From contig LR746274.1 of the NCBI GenBank assembly GCA_902729315.2, forward strand, positions 7,623,037-7,687,036: a stretch of 64,000 bases of DNA, in the 5' to 3' direction. A program made the translations under genes and the position numbers. Source of the DNA: Spirodela intermedia (taxonomy: Eukaryota; Streptophyta; Magnoliopsida; Alismatales; Araceae). Below are positions 26,600-35,300 of the stretch, piece after piece; positions within the stretch are counted from its first letter, which is position 1; every line of letters starts with the position of its first letter. Below the pieces are notes generated by a model. That model was not told the origin of the DNA. It saw only the letters and a program-made list of their open reading frames with translations, and made no database searches.

Positions 26600-27931
26600 T
26601 CATCTGTGGCAGGAGATGTTGCTGGTCCCATAGCTGATAGCCTGCAAGCTCGGGGCTTCCATATCCGTCTCCCACTTCCTGATCCCCCTTTCTTGCTCCC
26701 CTCCAAGGTTGTACGCGTACGAAGCCCACCCTTCCTCACCACCACCACAACCACCACCACCATCGCTGCCGCCCTCCCTCATCCGCCTCTGCGTCCTCTC
26801 CAGCACTACCAGACTAGAGAAGGTGGAGTAGCTGTTGCCGACGAAGATCTCCGCCCTCAGGCACACCTCGTAGTCGATCGCCGATCTCACCAGGTACGGC
26901 CATCGCTGGTAGGTTTCCCAAGCTCCCACCATCTTCTTCTCCACGGGAACCAGCCCTTCCTTCCATCCGCGGAGGATCGATCCGTCCTCCAGCAGGGCGT
27001 CGGCCACCGCAATGTACGTCACCATCGGCGCGATCAGGCCGGGGATGCTCCCCACCCTGGCCATGATCTCTTCCTTGCTGCTGCAGATCTGGTTTGTGTT
27101 GGATCTGCGCTCCAGGTGCTTGCAGTGGATCATCCAGTCCTTCTCGATCCTCATGTGGACGGCCATGTAGGGAACGGGGACGCGAGCCATGGCGGAGGTG
27201 TTTCCAGATCTGGAATTCAGTCCTTTGGCTCTGATCTTCGCGATGACACCGGCGGCGGCGTCGGCGATTTCGTCTATCAGCACCAGGCAGTCGAAGATCC
27301 TGGCGTACTGCTTCACAGGCCAGTGATCGAGCCAGAGGAAGGGGTTCTTCCCGACAATACGGATGACCTCGGCGCCGTCGTCGGGGCCGATCTGGATCTC
27401 CTTCAACTGGTTCAGATCCCTCTCCGCCGTCCACTTCCTCCCGCTGCCTTTCTGGATCTCGATTGGCTTCGTCCGGTCGGAAACCTCCGATGCCCTCCCC
27501 ACCCGGACAAATCCGCCACAGAGATTGTTGAATTTCCTAAGATCAAAGACCTTGTCGAAGGCAATCGGTTGCAGCCGATCCATCTCCTTGTAGAACAGAG
27601 AGGCGCTCAAGCTCGGCATGAGAAGCGTCCGATTCAGCAGCCTCGCCGTCAGGGAAGCCCGAGCGAATGCGATCTTCTGGTTGTTCAACCCCCACACAAT
27701 CTGCGGAACCTCCAGGAACTTGTCCGATCTGACCGGAGACTGCTCATCAGCCTTCAACGCTTCCAGCGACCAGTAGATTTCTCTCCTCTTGAACCAGAGG
27801 AATCCCGGGTGGTAAGAGGAGACTACGGCAGTCCGGAGAACGAGAGCAAGTAGAAGAAAAAGGGACAATCTGTAGATCAGAGTTGTGTGCGCCTGGAACA
27901 CCTTCTGGCAGTTGCAGAAGCGGTGGTTCAT
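26600..27931 (-). CDS. O-fucosyltransferase family protein (OFUT23-like), intronless
   Basis: A 443-residue type II Golgi-type protein of the plant O-fucosyltransferase family, most like Arabidopsis O-fucosyltransferase 23. Enzymes of this superfamily transfer fucose from GDP-fucose to an acceptor; the acceptor of this subgroup is not known to me. Residues ~17-36 form a hydrophobic signal-anchor. The conserved block VWGLNNQKIAFARASLTARL is at residues 79-98, the catalytic-type HxRxE motif (HMRIE) at 259-263 followed by KDWMIHC, and the C-terminal block EIFVGNSYSTFSSLVVLERT at 371-390. The end, SLQAISYGTSN, matches the family terminus. I chose the Met at 27931 because it gives family length with the anchor near the N-terminus. 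An in-frame Met at 28132 would add 67 unrecognised residues. A Gly-rich insert (residues ~397-408) comes from a GGT-type repeat. The coding sequence is very GC-rich. Confidence 0.93.
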   Translation of the reverse strand: MNHRFCNCQKVFQAHTTLIYRLSLFLLLALVLRTAVVSSYHPGFLWFKRREIYWSLEALKADEQSPVRSDKFLEVPQIVWGLNNQKIAFARASLTARLLNRTLLMPSLSASLFYKEMDRLQPIAFDKVFDLRKFNNLCGGFVRVGRASEVSDRTKPIEIQKGSGRKWTAERDLNQLKEIQIGPDDGAEVIRIVGKNPFLWLDHWPVKQYARIFDCLVLIDEIADAAAGVIAKIRAKGLNSRSGNTSAMARVPVPYMAVHMRIEKDWMIHCKHLERRSNTNQICSSKEEIMARVGSIPGLIAPMVTYIAVADALLEDGSILRGWKEGLVPVEKKMVGAWETYQRWPYLVRSAIDYEVCLRAEIFVGNSYSTFSSLVVLERTQRRMREGGSDGGGGCGGGEEGWASYAYNLGGEQERGIRKWETDMEAPSLQAISYGTSNISCHR

Positions 27932-28139
27932 TGAGATTTCCTGCCAAATGGTCCGCGTAGATTCACCAGTTGATTGGTTCCAGTGGAAGAAAATCCCTCG
28001 TCCCTGCAGCATCCGCGTAGGAAGAACAGATGAGAGAATGTAAGACTGCAGAAAAATAGTTCCATCCACTAATTTTTTGAAGAATTCGAAGGAAAACCAG
28101 GCAAATTCAAAGCGGATGGGAGGAACAAACATCCAAAGG

Positions 28140-28895
28140 GAGGAGCATAATCGAATTGGAAGAAATCACAGGTTCATCCTGGAAGAAACAGAGACCTGTG
28201 GATTTCACGGAACTCATCAGAGCAAATCCTACTGGATTTCTGCATCTACGAACATAAAAGCCTCCTCGAATCCACCTCTCTGGAAAGACGCGATGAAATT
28301 CGTCGGGAACAACAATGCAGAAGAGGGAAAAAAACAAATTCATTGGGAAGAACAGAGCCCCCGTCCTCCCCTCCCCCAGAAAAACCCGTGAAGCAGACGT
28401 CCCACTCTTACCGCCGTCGGCATTCCTCGAACTCCGGCCAGCCGGCGCCATTCTCAGAACCAGAGCACCCATTCACCGAGCGCCTGTCCTCTCTACTCCG
28501 AATCAAGATGAAGAAGGAGAGAAAGGAGCTAAGGGAAGCGAGGGGATTTAGAAATGCGTCCGCCTTTCCCTTTCCTCCCTCCTGGGATGATAGAGAGAGA
28601 GATAGGGAGGGAGGGAGAGAGAGAGAGAGAGAGTTGGGGGGGGGGGGGGGGAGGTGCCAGATCTCTAGAAAATTCTGGGTATTTTACACAAAACTCCAAT
28701 TTAAAGAGAGTATGAGCGCAATTAGATGCCTAATGAGGGCCAATCGTAACTGTCGTTTACCGCGCCTATAGCTGGAGACATCGCCACGTGGCTTGCCCAG
28801 GGAGCGGTAGACTTCCGAGCCGCTTCCAGCGAGGTAATCTCTCTCTCTATCTCTCTCTAGGCGCAGAAGGAGACGAAGGCCGTCGTGCGAAAGCT
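28140..28895. other. Divergent upstream region between O-fucosyltransferase and small-ORF copy 1
   Basis: Mixed-composition sequence holding the presumed 5' UTR and promoter of the minus-strand O-fucosyltransferase. It contains a (GA)10 run at 28614-28633 followed by an uninterrupted run of 16 G at 28636-28651. ORFs here look like products of GC-rich and purine-rich composition; none is recognised. Confidence 0.5.
28636..28651. repeat. Uninterrupted G16 homopolymer
   Basis: Sixteen consecutive G residues directly after a (GA)n run, in the intergenic space between divergent genes. Such runs can form G-quadruplex and are prone to length error in assemblies. Confidence 0.9.
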
Positions 28896-28898
28896 GTC

Positions 28899-28904
28899 TA
28901 TAAA
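28899..28904 (+). promoter_or_regulatory. TATA box candidate for small-ORF copy 1
   Basis: TATAAA lies 68 bp before the ATG of small-ORF copy 1, followed by a (TC)11 pyrimidine tract at 28928-28950. TATA plus a pyrimidine patch near the expected start site is a common plant core-promoter layout. Copy 2 lacks this TATA box because the duplication begins downstream of it. Confidence 0.45.
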
Positions 28905-28950
28905 TGTGTTAATTTCTTCTTTCTTTGTCTCTCTCTCTCTCTCTCTCTCT

Positions 28951-29208
28951 AGCGCTGAAGGCTGCGATGGTAGAGCGGGGCGATAAGGGAGGAGGGGGAG
29001 GAGAGTGGATGCGCGTCGTGGGAGAGGCGCTGATGATTCCCGGGGCGGCGTACTTGATCGGAGTGGAACCTTTCCTCTCCGCGCCGCTCCCTCTCTGTCA
29101 GTGTCCATGTTCGCCCTCTTTTCCGGTGGCCTGCTGCTCCTCCTCATCTCCCTCCGCCGCCCCACCTAGCGCCGGCACCGGTGTCGCTCCTCCGGCGATG
29201 GAGCTGCC
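28951..29208 (+). repeat. Direct duplication, copy 1 (partner 30500-30758)
   Basis: About 258 bp nearly identical to 30500-30758 (roughly a dozen differences by eye, one being a net 1-nt indel), in the same orientation and 1549 bp apart start to start. Both copies begin right after a CT-rich tract and include the small ORF. Sequence between and outside the copies does not align. Confidence 0.95.
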
Positions 29209-29233
29209 GCCGCCGCCGCCGCCGCCGACGTGA
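28967..29233 (+). pseudogene. Small ORF copy 1, frameshifted relative to copy 2
   Basis: It opens with the same residues as copy 2 (MVERGDKGGGG, then EWMRVVGEALMIPGAAYLIG and VEPFLS). A net 1-nt deletion near 29081 then shifts the frame into a Cys/Ser/Pro-rich tail ending in a proline run encoded by CCG repeats, 88 codons in all. The hydrophobic C-terminal helix of copy 2 is lost. Either this is a decayed copy, or neither copy is coding and the shared frame is incidental. This copy has the better core promoter (TATAAA at 28899). Confidence 0.4.
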
Positions 29234-29239
29234 GCCAAG

Positions 29240-29319
29240 TTCTCATCCGGTCGTCATCACGTTTAATAAATTCGCGCCGATCCAGGACAGGGTTGGAAAT
29301 TTTCTCAGAACCAATTCTC

Positions 29320-29361
<42 letters not shown>

Positions 29362-30499
29362 GAAGAACACCGCAGCAATGAACAATTGAAGCCGTAGAGT
29401 ATTCGAAGGCCTGAAAGTCCGCAATCCGAGTAAAATAAAATAATGTGTAAAAATAATCTAAAGTAATGATGTGGCATCAACATCATGTAAAAATAATCAA
29501 TCACGAAGATGAGACTTGATCTTTCCTTGTGTCGTGTAAAATAAAATAATGACAAAAGGAAGGAAAATCCATGGACCGCCAGGAAATTAGAAACATAAAT
29601 CCAGTAGCCCAAACAAGATGTCCCCTATGATTAGTTTTTCGGGAAATTTCCAAATCTTTTCTTATTTTTTATTTATTTATATTAGACCTTCCTGTTCTTT
29701 TCCTTTTGTTCTACTTCGGAGAGGGGAGATCCCGTCGGATTTTTGCGGAAGACCGCCAGTTCTTGCCGTCCATGTCCATAGAACGGCGAGAAGAGGGCGA
29801 GCCTGATCTAATTCGTCCCCTACGAGCTAGTCCAAGGTCAACGGTATCTTCAATTATTATCTAATTTGCATAAAATTTTCATCGAGCAAAGTTTCGATTA
29901 AAAATATCTGATTCGAAGAGATTCCCGAACCTAATGGGATTAGAAAACAATAGATTTAGCCTAAAAATAATGGTAAGGGCACGTCGAATTTTCCCCTCGG
30001 CTTCCCTGAAAATAGGATGAAGTTGGAGGGAAGGTCGAATTTTCTCTCTTCTCCTGCCGCTCTCTCTCTCTCCCTCTCTCCCCCTCCCCATCCCCATCTG
30101 GGCCCTGAAATCTAAGAAACTCGGGGGTTTCGAGAGCTCAGATGTTCACATTATCGATTCCAGCCTCTTGCCCTCGAGGGATTCCAACCTCTCTCTCTCT
30201 CTCGCTGGGCGCCGAAAAAGGAGATGGCCGCCGTGGGAAAGCTTACTCTTCGCAGAGCGCACGTACCCCTCACCCCCATTTCTCTCTCTCTCTCTCTTAT
30301 TCATCAACTCTCTAGAAGTATGACATCAGCAGACGCTCTATCCAGATGGTATGATTTCTTGAAAGTACTTGAGGAAGCTTCGCCGAAGTCAAATCACCTC
30401 CGGTGAATTTCTCAAACCACCTCTTCTTACAAATAGGCGGGCGGTTTCTACTAGGTCAAGCGCAATCATCTCTCTCTCTGTCTCTCTAGCTAGCTAGCT
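29240..30499. other. Spacer between the two small-ORF copies
   Basis: Contains (CT)n at 29323-29357, an AT-rich middle and further CT-rich patches around 30061-30080 and 30190-30203. A 60-codon ORF at 30224-30406 has a reasonable start context but no recognisable family. No gene is called. Confidence 0.5.
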
Positions 30500-30758
30500 A
30501 GCGCTGAAGGCTGCGATGGTAGAGCGGGGCGATGAGGGAGGAGGGGGAGGAGAGTGGATGCGCGTCGTGGGAGAGGCGCTGATGATTCCCGGGGCGGCGT
30601 ACTTGATCGGAGTGGAACCTTTCCTCTCCCCGGCCGCTCCCTCTCTGTCAGTGTCCATGTTCGCCCTCTTTTCCGGTGGCCTGCTGCTCCTCCTCATCTC
30701 CCTCCGCCGCCCCACCTAGCGCCGCCGCCAGCGTCGCTCCTCCGGGCGTGGAGCTGCC
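30500..30758 (+). repeat. Direct duplication, copy 2 (partner 28951-29208)
   Basis: Second copy of the ~258-bp direct repeat. It begins within an (AGCT)n-like stretch after a CT tract. The near identity indicates a recent duplication or recent gene conversion. Confidence 0.95.
30516..30719 (+). CDS. Candidate 67-residue small membrane protein (copy 2)
   Basis: No family recognised. The 67-residue frame starts with an acidic/glycine-rich segment, then EWMRVVGEALMIPGAAYLIG (a possible first hydrophobic segment), then VEPFLS and a Pro/Ser linker. It ends with a strong hydrophobic helix, MFALFSGGLLLLLISLRR, and a short basic end. This topology is typical of tiny plant membrane proteins. The near-identical tandem copy at 28951-29208 keeps the same start but is shifted after VEPFLS. 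Against it: there is no TATA box here, and GC-rich DNA often yields chance frames. A complete small gene, an exon of a spliced gene, or chance are all possible. Confidence 0.4.
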   Translation: MVERGDEGGGGGEWMRVVGEALMIPGAAYLIGVEPFLSPAAPSLSVSMFALFSGGLLLLLISLRRPT

Positions 30759-30769
30759 TGTGTAATGGT

Positions 30770-31200
30770 GGATGATGGTACCAAATATATATAGACATTG
30801 GGAAGTGAAACTCATCAGAGCTAATTTGTTTGTCATATTCATACTCAACTTATGTAGAAGATCAAATAAATATGTATGTAAAGCAATTTAATTTGCAGAT
30901 AGATAGATAATGGAGTCTTACATCAATTCTCTTGTTTTGAAAACTCTCAACGGAATTTTATAGTTGAAATAAAAAATAAATATTTATTGAATACTGGTTT
31001 GAATTTATGTTGACTTCAAATTTAATCATCAATAATATGTTTATTAAAATAATGGTGTTGAATACTGGAGCATATGTATTCATTAGATACCCATCGTGCA
31101 TGAGATAATATAAATTACTCAACATGTATACTAGATAAATTAATGCAAGATTTCCAATTTTCTAATATATATATAGGGATATCTCTCTCTATTTATATAT
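30770..31200. other. AT-rich intergenic spacer
   Basis: AT-rich, with no recognisable gene. It ends in a TATA-like stretch (about 31190-31203) directly before a (GA)13 run, which may belong to the promoter of the downstream P-loop gene, although its ATG is about 590 bp further on. Confidence 0.5.
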
Positions 31201-31203
31201 ATT

Positions 31204-31230
31204 GAGAGAGAGAGAGAGAGAGAGAGAGAG
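31204..31230. repeat. (GA)13 microsatellite
   Basis: Pure GA dinucleotide run directly after a TATA-like AT stretch. Confidence 0.9.
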
Positions 31231-31454
31231 GGCGTTTATTTTCTTAATGCTCTGTCGTGTGACAGGTCAAATCGGGGGCTATGGAACTGAATGAGAGAGG
31301 GTGGAGCAGATGACGGGGCGAAAACGGGGCTGAAACGACGGCAAGAGCTCGGGCGCCCAGACAATTCAACGGCTCAAACGACGCCACGCGGAGAAGATGA
31401 GGCCGGTGAAAACGTGGCAGGTTATCGGATGGGTAAGATTGGAGATGACGTGGA

Positions 31455-31561
31455 GAAGGGTGGGAGGGAGGGAGAGAGAGGGAGAGAGAGAGAGAGAAGG
31501 AAGGAGGGAGAGAGGGAGGAGAGAGAGAAAGAGAGGGAGGGAGAGAGAGGGGGGAGAGAGG

Positions 31562-31600
<39 letters not shown>

Positions 31601-31788
31601 GGGAGAGGGGCGAAGAGAGAAGAGAGGAGAGAGAGAGAGAGAGAGAGGGAGGGGGGAGAGAGGGCGAAAGAGAAAGAGGGGGAGAGAGAGAGAGGAGGGA
31701 GAGAGAGCGAAAGAGAGAAAGAGGGGGAGAGAGAGAGAGGAGGAGGGAGAGAGAGCGAAAGAGAGAAAGAGGGGGAGAGAGAGAGAGG
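31455..31788. repeat. GA-rich tract ending at the P-loop gene start codon
   Basis: About 330 bp of nearly pure purine sequence (GA, GGA, GGGA and AAGAG motifs) that ends two bases before the ATG at 31791. It likely forms the 5' UTR and proximal promoter. Frames crossing it encode Arg/Glu-rich low-complexity sequence only. Confidence 0.85.
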
Positions 31789-31790
31789 TG

Positions 31791-32369
31791 ATGGCCCCGG
31801 TAGTGGTGGCCATGAAGGGTCACCCGGGCACCGGCAAGAGCACCCTCGCTCGCGCTATCGCCGCCGCCCTCAGCTGCCCTCTCCTCGACAAGGACGACGT
31901 GCGCGACTGCACTCTCCCCGTCGATCAATTCCTCCGCCACCCGACCGGCGGTGCCGGCGGTAGCGCCGCCGCGCTCTTGAACAACCTCTCCTACCAGGTT
32001 CTATGGCGGATGACGGAGACCCAGCTGCAACTTGGCCTCTCCGTCGTCGTTGACTCCCCACTTTCTCGGAGGGCCCATCTGGACCGCCTGCTGGAGGCGG
32101 CCGGCGGCGCCGCCGCCCGAGTGGTGATCGTCGAGTGCCGCCCCGGGGACGAGGCCGAGTGGCGGCGGAGGGTCGAGGAAAGGGGCCGCTCCGCCGGCGA
32201 GTGGCACAAGCCGGCCAATTGGGGAGAGCTGGAGGCCCTCCTGGAGGGGTACGGCGGCGGCGCTGACTATGATCTCGGCGGCGTGCCAAGACTGGTCGTC
32301 GACACGACGGCGGCGGGGCGGCGGATAGAGGATCAGGTTTCTTCCGTGATCCACTTCCTCAACGCATGA
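31791..32369 (+). CDS. P-loop NTPase, AAA_33 / zeta-toxin-like kinase fold, intronless
   Basis: A 192-residue soluble P-loop protein of a conserved plant family of unknown substrate. Walker A is GHPGTGKS at residues 10-17, followed by LLDKDDVRD (31-39), where the family has its substrate/nucleotide-contacting acidic segment. VVVDSPLSRR is a Walker-B-like strand region, and VIVECRPGDEAEWRRRVEER resembles the lid and arginine-rich part of small-molecule kinases. The end, VPRLVVDTTAAG, fits the family. I chose the ATG at 31791; a GTG one codon upstream is not a plausible plant start. There are no membrane segments and no transit peptide. Coding sequence is extremely GC-rich and follows the GA tract directly. 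Kinase activity is inferred from the fold; the substrate is unknown. Confidence 0.9.
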   Translation: MAPVVVAMKGHPGTGKSTLARAIAAALSCPLLDKDDVRDCTLPVDQFLRHPTGGAGGSAAALLNNLSYQVLWRMTETQLQLGLSVVVDSPLSRRAHLDRLLEAAGGAAARVVIVECRPGDEAEWRRRVEERGRSAGEWHKPANWGELEALLEGYGGGADYDLGGVPRLVVDTTAAGRRIEDQVSSVIHFLNA

Positions 32370-35300
32370 AATTCAACGAATTCTATGAAACTAAATCTTC
32401 CCATCCTCCCATATTCTTCCTGTTCCTGCTCTCTCGTACGCACCAATCTCTCCTCATCGCCATTGAAATCAAGGATCAAAACATTGACAAAGCACCAAAG
32501 TCAAACCACGTTGAAAGATCTTGCACAGAATTAGCAAAGGAGTCGTTAATTAATCACTGGTAGGAATTGTTCATATGATAAATATGGAAGGTCAATGATA
32601 AGAAAGCATCACTCATTGAAAAGAATCGATGAATGAAACTGATTGCATCAAATATCCTGGAACAAGGACGAAACATGGGTCAAAACAAGTTCAGAGATCA
32701 AGCAAAAAAACAAGTAATATGAGTCGTTTAACATGGAAGCTGACTGATAAGAGAACATCATCACTCGGGGATGATGAAGAGAATAGACCAGGATTGGTGT
32801 TCTTGATACGAATCAGTTCATCTAGACTATGCAATCTAATTGATTTAATTTCCATACATATTTTGTTCAGAAATTCAGAAAATACTTTGAAGAATAACCA
32901 CGCTGAAGTTTAGAGGGTAGAACACGAATTCACTTCATCCAATAATAACTAGAAGAGATGCACGACACAACGATTTTTATAGCAGTTTGACTTTTCATCC
33001 ATCCACTATTCTGCCGTACATTCTATGCTAGCTTGCTTCTGCCAGCCGACAAAGATGGATCCAAGTTTGTGTCCAAGTCAAAGGCCAGATACTGGATAGA
33101 GTAAAAAAGAGACCACTAGTTACCTCATATGTTATGAATTGTATGACACCAATTCCCGTATGATAATAGCAATTTGAGAGAGATTTGGTTTTATCACTTC
33201 AACATGAGCGCCATGTAAATGGAAAATTAGAGCGATAAATATAACATATAGTTGATATATATAATCTACAAGGATAAAAAAAATTAAGGTTTCTCATGGT
33301 TGATTAAATATGATGTTCTACGTTGATTGTAGGAGATATATTAAATCTACCAATCATGATCTAGTGGGAAAATGCATGGTTTTTTCTGATAATCTCATGT
33401 CCCATCAATGCTCCTTTTATTTTCTTGAAATCTTATAAAGTTCAGAAAAAAATAGAAAACTTTATTAAGATAATTTATAACCAGTATGAGAATTGTAAAC
33501 GTTTGTGTAAATCATTTGTGTGGTTTGGGGGTCATCTCTCACTCGTGGACTTGAGAACCAGACCATTTCTGCGGACTATTCTCACTTAAATGGGCCGTCC
33601 GGGCTTATTGGTCGTGGGCCCACTAAAAATGAGAAGTGTCGCCGTTATCATAAACGCTAATAGTGAAGACGAAGGGTAAGACGAAATAGCAGCCACCTAT
33701 TTCGTGTGGTTGGAGGTGGAGTGGCAAATTTTGTCATCATTGTAACAACCATACAATTAATTCTTGAGGAAATGAAGAAATCGATCAGGAAGAGGTTAAT
33801 ATCATAAATTACGTAACATTCATAAATATAGAAATAAGATTGGGTTGGATGTTAACTACATGAAGATTTTTTTTTTTTAAAAAGATAAGGAATAAACTAT
33901 GGATCAATCTATGCAAATATTTTGTAAACCCAAGTGATTTTTTCCCAAATTTTTTACTCCAATTGGAATAGGGATCTCATGTTTTAATGAATCATGAGTC
34001 TAGTTAGTCAATGTTTGAGAGAAAAATATTATGGATGGATTCGATATGTGAGAAAAAATGATGAGCGATTCTAAATAATGAAAATTTGAGCAAGTGTTGA
34101 TAAAATCTTCTTATGTTCAAATAAATAAGTCATCAAAACAATGTGACTAACTATTGCTCAATATCTTTTCTGTGAATGTCTTCTCTTAGTCTCCTTAATT
34201 ATTAGTGAGTTACCAACATAGGTAGAAATACCTAACACTTTGATGATTCCATTTCTCACAATTAAGTTGTAAAACCATTTAAATAAGTATCCTCCTTCAT
34301 TAGAAAGTAATTATTTTTGGTTAAAGAGTTTCTTTCTAGTTACTTTTGAATGATTAATAGATTCTTTAGGAAAATATTAGGTTCTACTTGTGATGAAACC
34401 ATTTTATAAGGTGATGTGTTGATGCCCTTAATTTTGATAATTACAATTTTTTTTATTGTAAAGTCAGTGATTCATGTTTTAGATCAAGAGAAGATGAACT
34501 TGAGATTCATCTATCTAACTTGTAATTGATATGCAATTAATGTTTCATATATTCAATGATCTAATTCTGTTATATCACATATTGAATTCTTAATCTAGTT
34601 ATTATGACTTTGGTTTTAACTATTAAATCCAACATTTTTAAAATTGAACTTAAATTGTTTTTTGTCATAATAATACTTGAAAACAAGTAATTATCAATTG
34701 ATAAAAGATCACAAATAAAAGGTTATGTCATATAGGGTTGAATGACATGTGCCAACAAAAGTCATAGTGCACAATTCATAGGTTGTCACATGCATAGAAT
34801 AAAATATGCCATACGGATTATTTATGATAATATAACCATCATGTTGTAGTATTTTTCTATTTAATATTATTTTTCGTATGATGTTACATATGTTCTCCAA
34901 GCTATTACAAGTATTAAATTAATAATAAGTTTGAAAATTCATTTTTTTTAAAAAATCAAAAATGACAAATGAAATCAAATGATATAGAATTGTCATAGAT
35001 GCAAAGTTTTTTCCCATCTAGATATTTACATTGCATGATTTGGAGATGAATAAATTATCACATTGTCTTCATTAACTTGATTCAATAATTAACTAATCAA
35101 GTAATTAGATAATTAATATCTATTATACCTTAATTTAATTGAGGTTATGAGGAGATAATTGTTTTAACCAAGGCTCTAAGTGTTTTTAATTTTATTTGTC
35201 TTGACATGGGCTGATGTGTTGAATAATTTTTATGTAGATGATCTTGAGATTTAGACAAATATATTTTTTAAATTTAGCATGTATTTATGGGGAGAATAGT

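Noticed and set aside
26606-27853. A 415-codon open frame on the plus strand antisense to the O-fucosyltransferase
   Set aside because: It is the mirror of a GC-rich coding region; its His/Pro/Arg-rich composition and lack of any family motif mark it as a shadow of the real minus-strand gene.
27932-28132. N-terminal extension of the O-fucosyltransferase from the upstream Met at 28132
   Set aside because: It would place 67 unrecognised residues before the signal-anchor; the Met at 27931 gives the family length and topology.
30224-30406. 60-codon frame starting MAAVGKLTLRRAH
   Set aside because: The start context is acceptable, but a CT repeat interrupts the frame, and I recognise no similarity or continuation exon. 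It could be a decayed first exon but is not supportable.
31244-31963. Arg/Glu-rich (plus) and Ser/Leu/Pro-rich (minus) frames overlapping the P-loop gene start
   Set aside because: They arise from the GA tract and run into the P-loop coding sequence in the wrong frame.
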